Positions 1 to 8,378 of a stretch of 64,000 bases of DNA are shown piece by piece. The translations under genes were made by a program, and so were the position numbers. Where the stretch lies: positions 72,923 to 136,922 of the forward strand of contig JAZTXM010000014.1 in assembly GCA_045636425.1 (NCBI GenBank). The letters are read 5' to 3'. Source of the DNA: UMGS1883 sp045636425 (GTDB taxonomy: Bacteria; Bacillota; Clostridia; UMGS1883). Positions within the stretch are counted from its first letter, which is position 1; each line of letters opens with the position of its first letter. The notes below the pieces were generated by a model. That model was not told the origin of the DNA. It did not search any database and was given only the letters and a program-made list of their open reading frames with translations.

Positions 1-1
1 C

Positions 2-616
2 AGAACATCCCCCTACGATTTCCAGGGAATGAGGGCTGACGGACTTAAGCTTCTCATAGAAGCGAAAAAGGAAACGGGGCTTCCCATTGTGACGGAAATT
101 ATGAGTGCGGAGCATCTTCCTCTTTTTGAAGATGTTGATGTAATTCAGGTGGGTGCAAGAAATATGCAGAACTTCGAGCTTTTGAAGGAGCTTGGAAAGA
201 CGAAAAAGCCTATCCTCATAAAAAGAGGGCTTGCAAATACTCTCAAAGAGCTTCTCATGAGTGCCGAATATGTAATGAGCGAGGGTAATGAAAATATTAT
301 CCTTTGCGAAAGAGGTATCAGAACATATGAAACGGCAACGAGAAACACATTTGATGTTTCTGCAATACCTATGCTCCACGAGCTGAGCCATCTCCCCGTA
401 ATTGCAGATCCCAGCCATGCTTGCGGAATAGCAAGGCTTGTTAAGCCCCTTGCTCTTTCTGCCACGGCGGCAGGTGCCGACGGTCTTATGATAGAGGTGC
501 ATAATAATCCGCAAAAAGCACTCTGCGACGGGGCACAGTCGCTTACCCCCGCACAGTTTAAGGAAACGGCGCAGGCGGTAAAAAATGTTTTACAGGCGAT
601 AAAAGGTGATGTATAA
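2..616 (+). CDS. aroF: 3-deoxy-7-phosphoheptulonate synthase (DAHP synthase), 5' partial
   Basis: This is the C-terminal two thirds of a type I-beta (KDO8P-like) DAHP synthase, which condenses PEP and erythrose-4-phosphate at the entry of the shikimate pathway. The open frame runs off the left edge: codons before the first internal ATG (position 29) already read RTSPYDFQG, matching the family's RTSPYxFQG motif, so the true start lies upstream. Other family motifs are QVGARNMQN, the metal/substrate stretch PVIADPSHACG and DGLMIEVHNNP. No ACT or chorismate mutase extension is visible in the part present. The stop overlaps the tyrA ATG by one base (TAATG), indicating translational coupling and a shared operon. 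Confidence 0.95.
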   Translation, partial: RTSPYDFQGMRADGLKLLIEAKKETGLPIVTEIMSAEHLPLFEDVDVIQVGARNMQNFELLKELGKTKKPILIKRGLANTLKELLMSAEYVMSEGNENIILCERGIRTYETATRNTFDVSAIPMLHELSHLPVIADPSHACGIARLVKPLALSATAAGADGLMIEVHNNPQKALCDGAQSLTPAQFKETAQAVKNVLQAIKGDV

Positions 617-1446
617 TGAAAATAGCAGTAGTGGGACTTGGACTTATAGGCGGCTCTCTCGTAAGGGCATTTATGAATATTGAAAACACCACGGTTTACG
701 GCTTTGACCGTGATAAGGAAACCATGGCTCGGGCAAGGCTTGAGGGTGCAATCCACTTTGAAATGACAAAGGAAAATATAGGGGAATGTGATTATGTTTT
801 CGTAGCACTTTACCCGAAAGCCACGGAAAAATTCCTTGAAGAATATGCTCCCCTTATTTCAAAGAATGCAACCGTCATTGACTGCGGCGGCACGAAAAAA
901 GGTATTTGCAAGGTTGGCTTTGATATGGCACAAAAGCACGGCTTCTGCTTTATGGGCGGTCATCCCATGGCAGGGACGCATTTTTCGGGATTCAAATATT
1001 CACGTGCCTCCCTCTTTCAGAATGCATCAATGATTCTCGTTCCCCAAAAGAACGAAACCATTGACAAGCTTCAAGAGGTGAAAAACCTTTTGGTGAATAT
1101 AGGCTTTAAGAGCGTTACCATAAGCTCTGCAGAGGAACACGACAGAATTATTGCCTATACGTCACAGCTTGCCCATGTTGTTTCCAATGCTTATGTAAAA
1201 AGCCCCAACGCACGTGTGCATAAGGGCTTTTCGGCAGGAAGCTATCGCGACCTTACAAGGGTTGCAAAGCTCAATCCCCGTATGTGGGCAGAGCTTTTTA
1301 TGGAGAACAAGGAAAACATTATTTTTGAAATAGATAACCTTACGGCGGAGCTTAAAAAGTACAGCGAGGCAATCAAAAACGGCGACATGGAGACCTTGGA
1401 GGAGCTTCTTTCCGAGGGTACAAAAATAAAGGAAAGTATTGGTTGA
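616..1446 (+). CDS. tyrA: prephenate dehydrogenase
   Basis: This 276-residue enzyme oxidatively decarboxylates prephenate to 4-hydroxyphenylpyruvate, the tyrosine branch. The N-terminal Rossmann fold carries GLGLIGGS at residues 7-14. The catalytic-histidine region HPMAG is at 116-120, followed by a helical C-terminal domain. It is short for the family: there is no C-terminal ACT domain, so feedback by tyrosine through ACT is not expected from this protein. The ATG overlaps the stop of the DAHP synthase gene, and the stop lies just before aroB, so it is an internal gene of the aromatic operon. Confidence 0.95.
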   Translation: MKIAVVGLGLIGGSLVRAFMNIENTTVYGFDRDKETMARARLEGAIHFEMTKENIGECDYVFVALYPKATEKFLEEYAPLISKNATVIDCGGTKKGICKVGFDMAQKHGFCFMGGHPMAGTHFSGFKYSRASLFQNASMILVPQKNETIDKLQEVKNLLVNIGFKSVTISSAEEHDRIIAYTSQLAHVVSNAYVKSPNARVHKGFSAGSYRDLTRVAKLNPRMWAELFMENKENIIFEIDNLTAELKKYSEAIKNGDMETLEELLSEGTKIKESIG

Positions 1447-1448
1447 TT

Positions 1449-2501
1449 ATGAGAAAAATTACGGTTAATGCATCAAAAACCTATGATGTTATAATTGAAA
1501 AAGGTATAATAGACCACGTGGGAGAAATTGCAAAGGAGATAAACCTTTCGGGAAAGGCGTGCATTATTTCCGATTCCAATGTTGCCCCTTTATACTTGGA
1601 AAGGGTAAAGACCTCTCTTGAAAAAAGCGGATTTTCCGTAATGGAATATGTGTTTTCCGCAGGAGAAAAATCGAAAAATGCGCAAAACTTTATTGAGATT
1701 CTGAACTTTCTTGCAGAAAATAAGGTTTCAAGAAAGGACACTCTTTTTGCACTGGGCGGCGGTGTGACAGGGGATTTAACGGGGTTTTGTGCCGCTACAT
1801 ATATGCGTGGTATTAATTTTGTGCAGATTCCCACATCGCTTCTTGCCTGTGTGGATTCCTCTGTGGGCGGAAAGACGGGCATTGACCTTGACTCAGGAAA
1901 AAATCTGGCAGGGGCGTTTTATCAGCCAAGGGCGGTAATTTTTGACCCCAAAGTGCTTTCTACCCTGCCCGAAGATTATTTTTCAGACGGAATGGCGGAA
2001 ATTATAAAATACGCCATGATTCGGGGAAAGGGCATAGATAAGCTTCTTTTGGAGGATGTCCATGAAAATTTGGAAGAAATAATTACACGCTGTATAGAAA
2101 TCAAGCGTGATATAGTGGCAGAGGACGAGTTTGAGGGCGGAATCAGAAAAATTCTCAATTTCGGACATACCGCAGGGCACGCTATTGAGGCAGAGGCTGA
2201 TTTTAATCTTTCTCATGGGAGATGCGTTGCCGTGGGAATGTATATTATTGCCAAGGCTTGGGAAAAACGCGGCTTGTGCAAAAAGGGAACTTGTGATATA
2301 CTTAAACAAATGCTGGATAAATTTAATCTCAAAACCTCTTGCCCATATTCACCCGAAACCCTGTGGGAAAGGGCGAAGAACGATAAAAAGGCAAGCGGAA
2401 GCTTTGTGGATTTGATTGTCCCCGATTCTTTGGGCGAATGCCACTCGGAAAAAATCACAATGGACGAATTTCTGTTGGTATTAAAGGAAGGAATGGAGTG
2501 A
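1449..2501 (+). CDS. aroB: 3-dehydroquinate synthase
   Basis: It converts DAHP to 3-dehydroquinate using NAD and a divalent metal (second shikimate step). NAD-binding and active-site motifs are GGGVTGDLTGF, PTSLLACVDSSVGGKTG, and the metal-ligand regions DGMAEIIKY, LNFGHTAGHAIE and SHGRCVAVGM. About 350 residues is normal for the family. I chose the ATG at 1449; a TTG at 1443 is in frame and overlaps the tyrA stop, and the purine-rich ribosome site (AAAGGAAAG, about 1429-1436) is compatible with either. It is the third gene of the operon, with one base between its stop and the aroA start. Confidence 0.95.
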   Translation: MRKITVNASKTYDVIIEKGIIDHVGEIAKEINLSGKACIISDSNVAPLYLERVKTSLEKSGFSVMEYVFSAGEKSKNAQNFIEILNFLAENKVSRKDTLFALGGGVTGDLTGFCAATYMRGINFVQIPTSLLACVDSSVGGKTGIDLDSGKNLAGAFYQPRAVIFDPKVLSTLPEDYFSDGMAEIIKYAMIRGKGIDKLLLEDVHENLEEIITRCIEIKRDIVAEDEFEGGIRKILNFGHTAGHAIEAEADFNLSHGRCVAVGMYIIAKAWEKRGLCKKGTCDILKQMLDKFNLKTSCPYSPETLWERAKNDKKASGSFVDLIVPDSLGECHSEKITMDEFLLVLKEGME

Positions 2502-2502
2502 A

Positions 2503-3777
2503 ATGAAAGTAATTCTTTCACCGTCAAAACTAAATGGCACTGTCTGTGCCCCTCCGTCAAAATCCTGTATGCACAGAACACTTATCTGTGCGGCGGCGGC
2601 AGACAATCCCACAAAAATCATTTGCAGTTCTTATTCAAAGGACACCCGTGCAACAATTGATTGCCTTAAGGCATTGGGTGCAAAATTTGAAGAATTTGAC
2701 GGCGGAATTACCATTTATCCCATAGAAAAAGGTCAGGACAGAGAATGTATTCTCGACTGCAACGAAAGCGGCTCCACCCTGCGTTTCATGCTCCCCTTTG
2801 CGGCGGCTCTGGGTAAAAAATGCACCCTTACAGGTGCGAAAAGATTGGGAGAAAGACCGCTGCTTCCTTTATGTACTGCAATGGAGAAGCACGGAGTTAT
2901 CCCAAAATATGAGGGAAGCTTTCTTCCCTGTAAAATTGAGGGAAAGCTGACAGGCGGAGTGTACGAAATCCCGGGAGATATAAGCAGTCAGTTCATAACG
3001 GGGCTTTTATTGGCTCTCGGCGTTTTGGGCGGCGGAGAAATCAGGACGACAACACCCCTTAAAAGTGCTCCCTACATAGATATAACAGCCGACATACAGA
3101 GAAAATTCGGAATAAACGTGATAAAGACACAGTCGGGATATATAGTGCCCGATGGGCAAAAATATATCTCTCCCGAAGAAACCCATATAGAGGGAGATTA
3201 TTCAAACGCCGCTTTCTGGTTAGTTGCAGGGGCAATCGGAAGCGAGGACGCTGTTACCTGTACGGGACTCAGGGAGGATACCCTACAGGGGGACGGAAAA
3301 ATAATTGAAATTCTTCGCAATATGGGAGCTAAGGTAGAGCGTGAGGGAGATAGGGTAACGGTCTACAATTCCAAGCTGAAAGCGACTGTGATTGACTGTA
3401 GCGATATTCCAGACATAGTTCCCATTTTGTGCGTGGCGGCAACGCAGGCAGAGGGAACAACGGTTTTTAAGAATGTTGCAAGACTGCGTGCCAAGGAAAG
3501 TGACCGCGTAGAATCCACCGCAAAATTAATTTCAGACTTGGGCGGTAAAATCACCTTTGATGAAAACACGATTTATGTCACTGCATCACAGCTTAAAGGC
3601 GGCGAAATTTCAAGCTTTAACGACCACCGCATTGCAATGAGCGGTGCCATCGCCTCCCTTGTGTGCGAAGGCAGTGTAACAATAGATACGGCAGAGGCGG
3701 TAGGAAAATCCTACGGTGACTTTTACGAAAAATTTATTATGCTCGGAGGTAAGTGTGATGAGCTTTGTAACGGGTGA
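2503..3777 (+). CDS. aroA: 3-phosphoshikimate 1-carboxyvinyltransferase (EPSP synthase)
   Basis: This EPSP synthase adds the enolpyruvyl group of PEP to shikimate-3-phosphate. It shows the family's two-domain signature: PPSKSCMHRTLICAAAA near the N-terminus (phosphate-binding Lys/Ser), NESGSTLRFMLPFAAALG around residue 90, and FNDHRIAMSGAIASL near residue 370. At 424 residues it is full length. The start has a good ribosome site (GGAAGGAATGGAG) straddling the aroB end. Its last 20 bases overlap the aroC coding region in another frame, suggesting coupled translation. Confidence 0.96.
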   Translation: MKVILSPSKLNGTVCAPPSKSCMHRTLICAAAADNPTKIICSSYSKDTRATIDCLKALGAKFEEFDGGITIYPIEKGQDRECILDCNESGSTLRFMLPFAAALGKKCTLTGAKRLGERPLLPLCTAMEKHGVIPKYEGSFLPCKIEGKLTGGVYEIPGDISSQFITGLLLALGVLGGGEIRTTTPLKSAPYIDITADIQRKFGINVIKTQSGYIVPDGQKYISPEETHIEGDYSNAAFWLVAGAIGSEDAVTCTGLREDTLQGDGKIIEILRNMGAKVEREGDRVTVYNSKLKATVIDCSDIPDIVPILCVAATQAEGTTVFKNVARLRAKESDRVESTAKLISDLGGKITFDENTIYVTASQLKGGEISSFNDHRIAMSGAIASLVCEGSVTIDTAEAVGKSYGDFYEKFIMLGGKCDELCNG

Positions 3778-4825
3778 AAAATTCAGAATATCAATATTCG
3801 GTCAGTCCCACAGTGAAAAGATGGGTGTTGTAATTGATAATCTTCCGTCGGGATTTAAGATTGACGAGGATAAGCTCGCCGCATTTATGGCACGCCGAGC
3901 CCCCGGAAAAGACGCCTTTTCAACCACGAGGAAAGAGGGGGACAAGGTTAAATTTGTGTCGGGCATCGCAAACGGAAAGACCAACGGTGCACCTCTTTGT
4001 GCCATCATAGAGAATACCAATATGCGTTCGGGGGACTACGAAAATCTTAAGGATATTCCCCGCCCCGGGCATGCTGATTTTGCCGCATGGAGCAAATTCG
4101 GAGACGACCGTGATATTTCGGGCGGAGGTCAGTTTTCGGGCAGGCTTACGGCCCCGCTGTGCATCGCAGGGGGAATATTTAAACAGCTTTTAGAAGAAAA
4201 AGGCGTTCATATCGGTGCACATATTGCCTCTATAGGAAAGGTTAAGGACGACCTTTTTGACAGCGTAAATGTAAGCGAAAAGGATTTTGTAGGGGACAAG
4301 GCTTTCCCCGTGATAAATGATATAAAAGGCGAAGAAATGAAGAAAGAAATTCTCGATGCCAAAAATGATACCGACAGCATCGGAGGAAGCGTGGAATGTG
4401 CAATTATAGGAATCCCTGCAGGAGTGGGAAACACATTTTTCGGCGGCTGGGAAAGCGTGATTTCTTCAAAGGTATTTGCGATTCCTGCCGTAAAGGGGAT
4501 TGAGTTCGGCAGAGGGTTTGAGGCAGGAGCCCTCCGCGGAAGCGAAAATAACGATGCCTTTATTATAAAAGACGGAAAAATTGTTACCGAAACAAATAAT
4601 CACGGTGGCATACTGGGAGGAATATCAAGCGGAATGCCCATTATATTCCGCGTTGCTTTTAAGCCCACACCGTCTATAGGAAAAGAGCAAAGAAGCGTGT
4701 CGCTTTCAAAAATGGAAAGCGTGGCTCTTGTTATAAAAGGCAGACATGACCCGTGTATTGTGCAGCGTGCGGCTGTGTGCGTGGAAGCAGCGGCAGCAAT
4801 AGCTGTTGCGGATACGCTTTTATAG
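3758..4825 (+). CDS. aroC: chorismate synthase
   Basis: It makes chorismate from EPSP with reduced FMN (355 residues). Motifs include SIFGQSHSEKMGVVIDNLPSG at the N-terminus, the APGKDAFSTTRKEGD region, and RPGHADFAAW with DDRDISGGGQFSGRLTA, which line the FMN/EPSP site. An in-frame ORF begins earlier at 3716, but the real start is the ATG at 3758: it has an ideal GGAGGT at 3745-3750 and matches the conserved N-terminus. The gene overlaps the 3' end of aroA by 20 bases and is followed after 15 bases by pheA. Confidence 0.96.
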   Translation: MSFVTGEKFRISIFGQSHSEKMGVVIDNLPSGFKIDEDKLAAFMARRAPGKDAFSTTRKEGDKVKFVSGIANGKTNGAPLCAIIENTNMRSGDYENLKDIPRPGHADFAAWSKFGDDRDISGGGQFSGRLTAPLCIAGGIFKQLLEEKGVHIGAHIASIGKVKDDLFDSVNVSEKDFVGDKAFPVINDIKGEEMKKEILDAKNDTDSIGGSVECAIIGIPAGVGNTFFGGWESVISSKVFAIPAVKGIEFGRGFEAGALRGSENNDAFIIKDGKIVTETNNHGGILGGISSGMPIIFRVAFKPTPSIGKEQRSVSLSKMESVALVIKGRHDPCIVQRAAVCVEAAAAIAVADTLL

Positions 4826-4840
4826 AAAGGAAGAAAACTT

Positions 4841-5989
4841 ATGGATCTTCAAGAATGCAGAAAAGAAATAGATTCTATAGATAAGGAGCTTGTGGCACTT
4901 TTTGTAAGACGTATGAATGTGGCGAAGGACGTTGCCGAATATAAACGTGCAACGGGCAAAGCCGTGTACGATTCCGAGAGGGAGCGTCAGCTTCTTGAAA
5001 AAGTGGAAGAAAACGCGGGCGACGAGTTCGGAGATTATGCAAGAAGGCTTTACAGCTCTATTTTGGAACTGAGCCGTAATTATCAGAGCAAATCCTTAGC
5101 ACATAAATCGGGGCTTTCAGCCGCAATAGTAAAAGCAGTGGAAGAAACGCCCGCACTTTTCCCCGAAAAGGCAGTTGTGGCATGTCAGGGAGTTGAGGGG
5201 GCACATTCCTCAGCGGCGTGTCAGAAGCTCTTTGAAAAGCCCTCCATAATGTACTGCCAATCGTTTGAAAGCGTATTTCAGGCGGTGGAAAGTGGGCTTT
5301 GTGCCTACGGAGTAGTGCCTCTTGAAAACAGCAGTGCAGGCTCCGTTACGCAGATATATAATCTTATGAGCGAGCATAAGTTCAGCATTGTTCGCAGTAC
5401 AAAAATGCAGATTCAGCATAACCTGCTTGCGAAAAAAGGAACAAAGCTGAGTGATATTAAGGAAATATTTTCTCATCCTCAGGCAATCAGTCAGTCAAGC
5501 GATTTCCTTTCCTCGCTCGGAAAAGATGTGAAGATAACCGAATGTGCAAATACGGCGGTTGCCGCAAAAATGGTTTCTGAATCCGACCGCAGTGACGTTG
5601 CGGCGATTTCCTCGGAGCTATGTGCCTCACAGTACAGCCTTGAAATTGTAGTGCCTTATGTGCAGAACACAAAAAATAACTACACCCGCTTCATTTGCTT
5701 CTCAAAAAATCTTCAGATTTTCCCGGGAGCAGACAGAACAAGCCTTCTTATAAAGACCCCTCACCGTGCAGGTGCACTCTACAGCGTAATTGCAAATTTT
5801 TATGCGTTGGGTATTAATATAATTAAGCTTGAAAGCCGCCCCATTCCCGAAAGCGACTTTGAATTTATGTTCTACTTCGATATAGATGTGTCGGTGTATT
5901 CGGAAAAGCTCCCTGCAATTATTGATCTGCTTGAATATTCGCTGGGTGAACAGAATATAAAGTACCTCGGAAGCTATAGAGAGGCTTGA
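4841..5989 (+). CDS. pheA: bifunctional chorismate mutase / prephenate dehydratase (P-protein)
   Basis: Residues 1-85 form an AroQ-type chorismate mutase helix bundle (MDLQECRKEIDSIDKELV, ERERQLLEKVEE). Residues about 110-285 are prephenate dehydratase (GVVPLENSSAGSV, SHPQAISQSSDFL, and the catalytic-type NYTRF). Residues about 297-375 are an ACT domain with the phenylalanine-binding ESRP motif. Together it takes chorismate to phenylpyruvate, likely feedback-inhibited by phenylalanine through the ACT domain. The length of 382 is typical for the fused protein. It sits between aroC and the aroE-aroK fusion. Confidence 0.96.
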   Translation: MDLQECRKEIDSIDKELVALFVRRMNVAKDVAEYKRATGKAVYDSERERQLLEKVEENAGDEFGDYARRLYSSILELSRNYQSKSLAHKSGLSAAIVKAVEETPALFPEKAVVACQGVEGAHSSAACQKLFEKPSIMYCQSFESVFQAVESGLCAYGVVPLENSSAGSVTQIYNLMSEHKFSIVRSTKMQIQHNLLAKKGTKLSDIKEIFSHPQAISQSSDFLSSLGKDVKITECANTAVAAKMVSESDRSDVAAISSELCASQYSLEIVVPYVQNTKNNYTRFICFSKNLQIFPGADRTSLLIKTPHRAGALYSVIANFYALGINIIKLESRPIPESDFEFMFYFDIDVSVYSEKLPAIIDLLEYSLGEQNIKYLGSYREA

Positions 5990-5994
5990 TTATA

Positions 5995-7209
5995 ATGAAC
6001 ATATATCTTATTGCAAAAAAACTCGGTCATTCATTTTCAAAACCGATACATAATGAGCTTTCCGACTATTCCTATGAATACAAGGAGCTTGAGGAAAACG
6101 AGCTTCAGGAGTTTTTTACAAAAAAGGAATTTGACGGTCTTAATGTGACAATACCATATAAGCAAGCTGTAATGAAGTACTTAGACGGTATTTCTCCCGA
6201 GGCACAGAAAATCGGTGCAGTAAATACCATTGTGAATAAGGACGGAAAGCTCTACGGACATAACACAGATTATTACGGATTTTGTTATGAAATAAAGGAA
6301 TCCGGTGCAGAGATTAAGGATAAAGACGTGGTGGTGCTTGGAAACGGTGGTGCGTCGAAAACAGTGGTATGCGTTTTGGCCGATATGGGAGCAAAAAGCG
6401 TGCGTGTGGTAAATTCCGCCGAGCTTCGGGCAGGAGAAGTGGAAAAGTACTATGACGCCCATATTGTGGTTAATGCAACCCCCGTGGGCATGTATCCCGA
6501 TACGGGAATATCCGTTGTGGATATAAATAAGTTTACAAAATGCGAAGCCGTGCTTGACCTCATCTATAACCCGTCAAAAACACAGCTTTTATTAGATGCA
6601 CAAAAGAGAGGCATTAAAACAGCCAATGGTCTTGGCATGCTTGTGGCACAGGCAAAGCGAGGGTGTGAAATTTTTACAGGCAGGGACATTGACGATGCGA
6701 AAATTTCGCAGATACGTACCGCTATTGAAAATGAAACAAAAAACATCGTCCTTATCGGTATGCCCGGATGCGGAAAATCTACAGTGGGCAAAGAGCTTGC
6801 AATGAGAACGGGCAGAGAATTTTTTGACTGTGATGAGGAAATCGCAAAGCGGGGCGAAACGCCTGCACAGCTTATCGAAAAGTACGGGGAGGAGCATTTC
6901 AGGCAGATTGAAAGTGGGGTTCTCCGTGAGCTTTGCAAAAAGAGCGGGTGCGTTATTGCAACAGGCGGCGGTGTGGTAACAAGGGAGTGTAACTACGACA
7001 TTATTCACCAGAACGCTACCGTTGTATTTATTGAAAGGGAGATTAAGAAGCTTGCAACAAGGGGCAGACCGCTGTCACAGGGCGGAGAAGAAAGGCTTCT
7101 TAACATGTATGAAATAAGATATCCGCTTTATAAAAAATTCAGTCATTTTTCAGTACCGTCCCAAAAACACAGCGAAAAAACGGCAGAGCTGATTTTGAAA
7201 AATTTATAA
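5995..7209 (+). CDS. aroE/aroK: shikimate dehydrogenase-shikimate kinase fusion protein
   Basis: One 404-residue chain appears to carry out two consecutive steps, 3-dehydroshikimate to shikimate and then shikimate to shikimate-3-phosphate. The N-terminal shikimate dehydrogenase part (about 1-240) has HSFSKPIHNEL, the catalytic-lysine motif NVTIPYK, GAVNTI, HNTDYYGF and the nucleotide loop GNGGASKT. The C-terminal kinase part (about 250-404) has Walker A GMPGCGKST, FDCDEEI, ATGGGVV and the lid arginine in GRPL. The dehydrogenase half is compact and lacks the usual GxPxxHS proline. The start is ATG 5995; a TTG at 5986 would overlap the pheA stop. The coding frame is uninterrupted across the junction, so the fusion is real in this sequence. 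Confidence 0.93.
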   Translation: MNIYLIAKKLGHSFSKPIHNELSDYSYEYKELEENELQEFFTKKEFDGLNVTIPYKQAVMKYLDGISPEAQKIGAVNTIVNKDGKLYGHNTDYYGFCYEIKESGAEIKDKDVVVLGNGGASKTVVCVLADMGAKSVRVVNSAELRAGEVEKYYDAHIVVNATPVGMYPDTGISVVDINKFTKCEAVLDLIYNPSKTQLLLDAQKRGIKTANGLGMLVAQAKRGCEIFTGRDIDDAKISQIRTAIENETKNIVLIGMPGCGKSTVGKELAMRTGREFFDCDEEIAKRGETPAQLIEKYGEEHFRQIESGVLRELCKKSGCVIATGGGVVTRECNYDIIHQNATVVFIEREIKKLATRGRPLSQGGEERLLNMYEIRYPLYKKFSHFSVPSQKHSEKTAELILKNL

Positions 7210-7224
7210 TAAAAGGAGCAAGAA

Positions 7225-7662
7225 ATGAAAATACTTGTTATTAACGGACCCAATCTCAATATGCTGGGAATACGTGAGCCTGATATTTACGGAAAGTTAA
7301 CCTACAGTGATTTGGTGGATATGATTTCTGCCCATGCCAAGGAAAAAGGTGTGGAGGTAGAGTTCTATCAATCAAACCATGAGGGCGATATTGTTGACAG
7401 GATTCAGGCGGCATATCAAAACGTTGACGGAATTGTAATTAACCCTGCCGCGTACACGCACACAAGCGTGGCGATACTTGATGCCTTAAAGGCGGTTCAC
7501 CTTCCCACAGTTGAGGTGCATATAAGTGCAGTGGAGGAAAGAGAGCCTTTCAGACAGATTTCCTATGTGTCGCAGGTTGCAAAAAAAACAATCACGGGAA
7601 AGGGCTTCGACGGCTATATAGAGGCAATAGATTTCCTTTGTGAAAAATTTCAAAAAAAGTGA
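7225..7662 (+). CDS. aroQ: type II 3-dehydroquinate dehydratase
   Basis: It dehydrates 3-dehydroquinate to 3-dehydroshikimate. The small (145 residues) flavodoxin-like type II enzyme is recognised by NGPNLNMLGIREPDIYG (catalytic tyrosine), NPAAYTHTSVA and EVHISAVEEREPFR. The ribosome site AAAGGAG lies 8 bases before the ATG. It is the last gene of the aromatic operon. No terminator hairpin is evident after it; a strong promoter for the tRNA cluster begins 10 bases past the stop. Confidence 0.96.
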   Translation: MKILVINGPNLNMLGIREPDIYGKLTYSDLVDMISAHAKEKGVEVEFYQSNHEGDIVDRIQAAYQNVDGIVINPAAYTHTSVAILDALKAVHLPTVEVHISAVEEREPFRQISYVSQVAKKTITGKGFDGYIEAIDFLCEKFQKK

Positions 7663-7671
7663 AAAAAATAC

Positions 7672-7700
7672 TTGACTTTTGCCTGATGCTGTATTATAAT
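7672..7700 (+). promoter_or_regulatory. sigma-A promoter of the tRNA-Met/Glu/Val cluster
   Basis: TTGACT at 7672-7677 and TATAAT at 7695-7700 are separated by exactly 17 bases, close to the housekeeping consensus, and lie 33 bases before tRNA-Met. Confidence 0.85.
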
Positions 7701-7732
7701 AGCCAATGTGTCAGGCGAGAGCCTCGATATGT

Positions 7733-7809
7733 GGCGGTGTAGCTCAGTTGGCTAGAGCAAACGGTTCATACCCGTTAGGTCGGTGGTTCGAGCCCACTCG
7801 CCGCTACCA
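7733..7809 (+). tRNA. tRNA-Met (CAT), elongator
   Basis: A 77-base cloverleaf with acceptor GGCGGTG, D-arm beginning TAGCTCAG, anticodon loop TTCATAC, and an encoded CCA end. It resembles the Bacillus elongator tRNA-Met rather than the initiator or lysidine-type tRNA-Ile. The first acceptor pair appears to be G-U. Confidence 0.93.
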
Positions 7810-7813
7810 CTTT

Positions 7814-7888
7814 GGCCCGTTGGTCAAGCGGTTAAGACACCGCCCTTTCACGGCGGTAACACGAGTTCAAATCTCGTACGGGTCACCA
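7814..7888 (+). tRNA. tRNA-Glu (TTC)
   Basis: A 75-base gene with acceptor GGCCCGT, anticodon loop CTTTCAC (anticodon TTC) between the paired ACCGCC/GGCGGT arms, T-loop TTCAAAT and an encoded CCA. It lies 4 bases after tRNA-Met in the same transcript. Confidence 0.95.
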
Positions 7889-7895
7889 TTAATAT

Positions 7896-7971
7896 GGGAG
7901 CATAGCTCAGCTGGGAGAGCATCTGCCTTACAAGCAGAGGGTCATAGGTTCGAGCCCTATTGTTCCCACCA
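7896..7971 (+). tRNA. tRNA-Val (TAC)
   Basis: A 76-base gene with acceptor GGGAGCA, anticodon loop CTTACAA (TAC), T-arm TAGG-TTCGAGC-CCTA and an encoded CCA. Its last 11 bases also form part of a long palindrome reaching downstream (see 7961-8018). Confidence 0.95.
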
Positions 7972-8018
7972 AACAAAAAACACACTCTGTTGAGTGTGTT
8001 TTTTGTTTGGTGGGAACA
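7961..8018 (+). terminator. terminator-like palindrome with arms reaching into tRNA-Val
   Basis: Two 27-base arms (7961-7987 and 7992-8018) are perfect reverse complements around a TGTT loop. The inner part (CACACTC/GAGTGTG followed by TTTTTT) looks like an intrinsic terminator for the tRNA cluster. The outer 11 bases of the left arm are the 3' end and CCA of tRNA-Val, so the right arm contains an inverted copy of the tRNA end. A terminator does not need this extension. Confidence 0.8.
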
Positions 8019-8110
8019 GTTATTAGCCCGCCTATTTTGTGTATGCAAAAGAATTTCTACCTTATATATAGTAACATCGTAAAAAAATAAAAAATTCGCC
8101 AAAAAATATG

Positions 8111-8139
8111 TTGACAAAAAAAACGCATTGTGGTATATT
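8111..8139 (+). promoter_or_regulatory. promoter of rpmG-secE-nusG
   Basis: TTGACA at 8111-8116 and TATATT at 8134-8139 with a 17-base spacer, 75 bases before the rpmG start. No other promoter is obvious before rplK, so this probably drives the whole rpmG-secE-nusG-rplK-rplA run. Confidence 0.8.
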
Positions 8140-8213
8140 ATTCTTACCTCGCTATGCAGGGCTTTTTTTACGTGCATAAAAATCGAGGTAAATCTTACAT
8201 TGGAGGCGCAATT

Positions 8214-8363
8214 ATGAGAGTTAAAATAACTTTGGCATGCACAGAGTGCAAGCAGCGTAATTACAATACTGTAAAGAATAAGAAGAACAACCCCGACAGA
8301 CTCGAAATGAACAAGTATTGTCCTTTCTGCCGCAAGCACACCGCGCATAAAGAATCTAAGTAA
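8214..8363 (+). CDS. rpmG: 50S ribosomal protein L33
   Basis: A 49-residue basic protein of the large subunit. Two CxxC pairs (CTEC near residue 9 and CPFC near residue 36) mark it as a zinc-binding (C+) L33. The start is ATG 8214 after TGGAGG; an upstream in-frame extension is not conserved. Its place directly before secE-nusG is the standard Firmicutes arrangement. Confidence 0.95.
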   Translation: MRVKITLACTECKQRNYNTVKNKKNNPDRLEMNKYCPFCRKHTAHKESK

Positions 8364-8378
8364 TAGAAGGTGAACTTA

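Noticed and set aside
145..756. 203-aa minus-strand ORF opposite the DAHP synthase and tyrA genes
   Set aside because: It is a shadow ORF with cysteine/serine-rich composition and no ribosome site, opposite well-conserved coding sequence.
1443..1451. TTG start for aroB
   Set aside because: It is possible by spacing, but ATG 1449 matches the conserved N-terminus; kept only as an alternative.
7706..7993. Plus-strand ORF of 95 aa across the three tRNAs
   Set aside because: It is composed entirely of tRNA sequence and has no ribosome site.
7848..8348. Minus-strand ORF containing RARTYDPLLVRQ and TRFELVLPP-like peptides
   Set aside because: It is the reverse reading of the tRNA cluster, a well-known source of false proteins.
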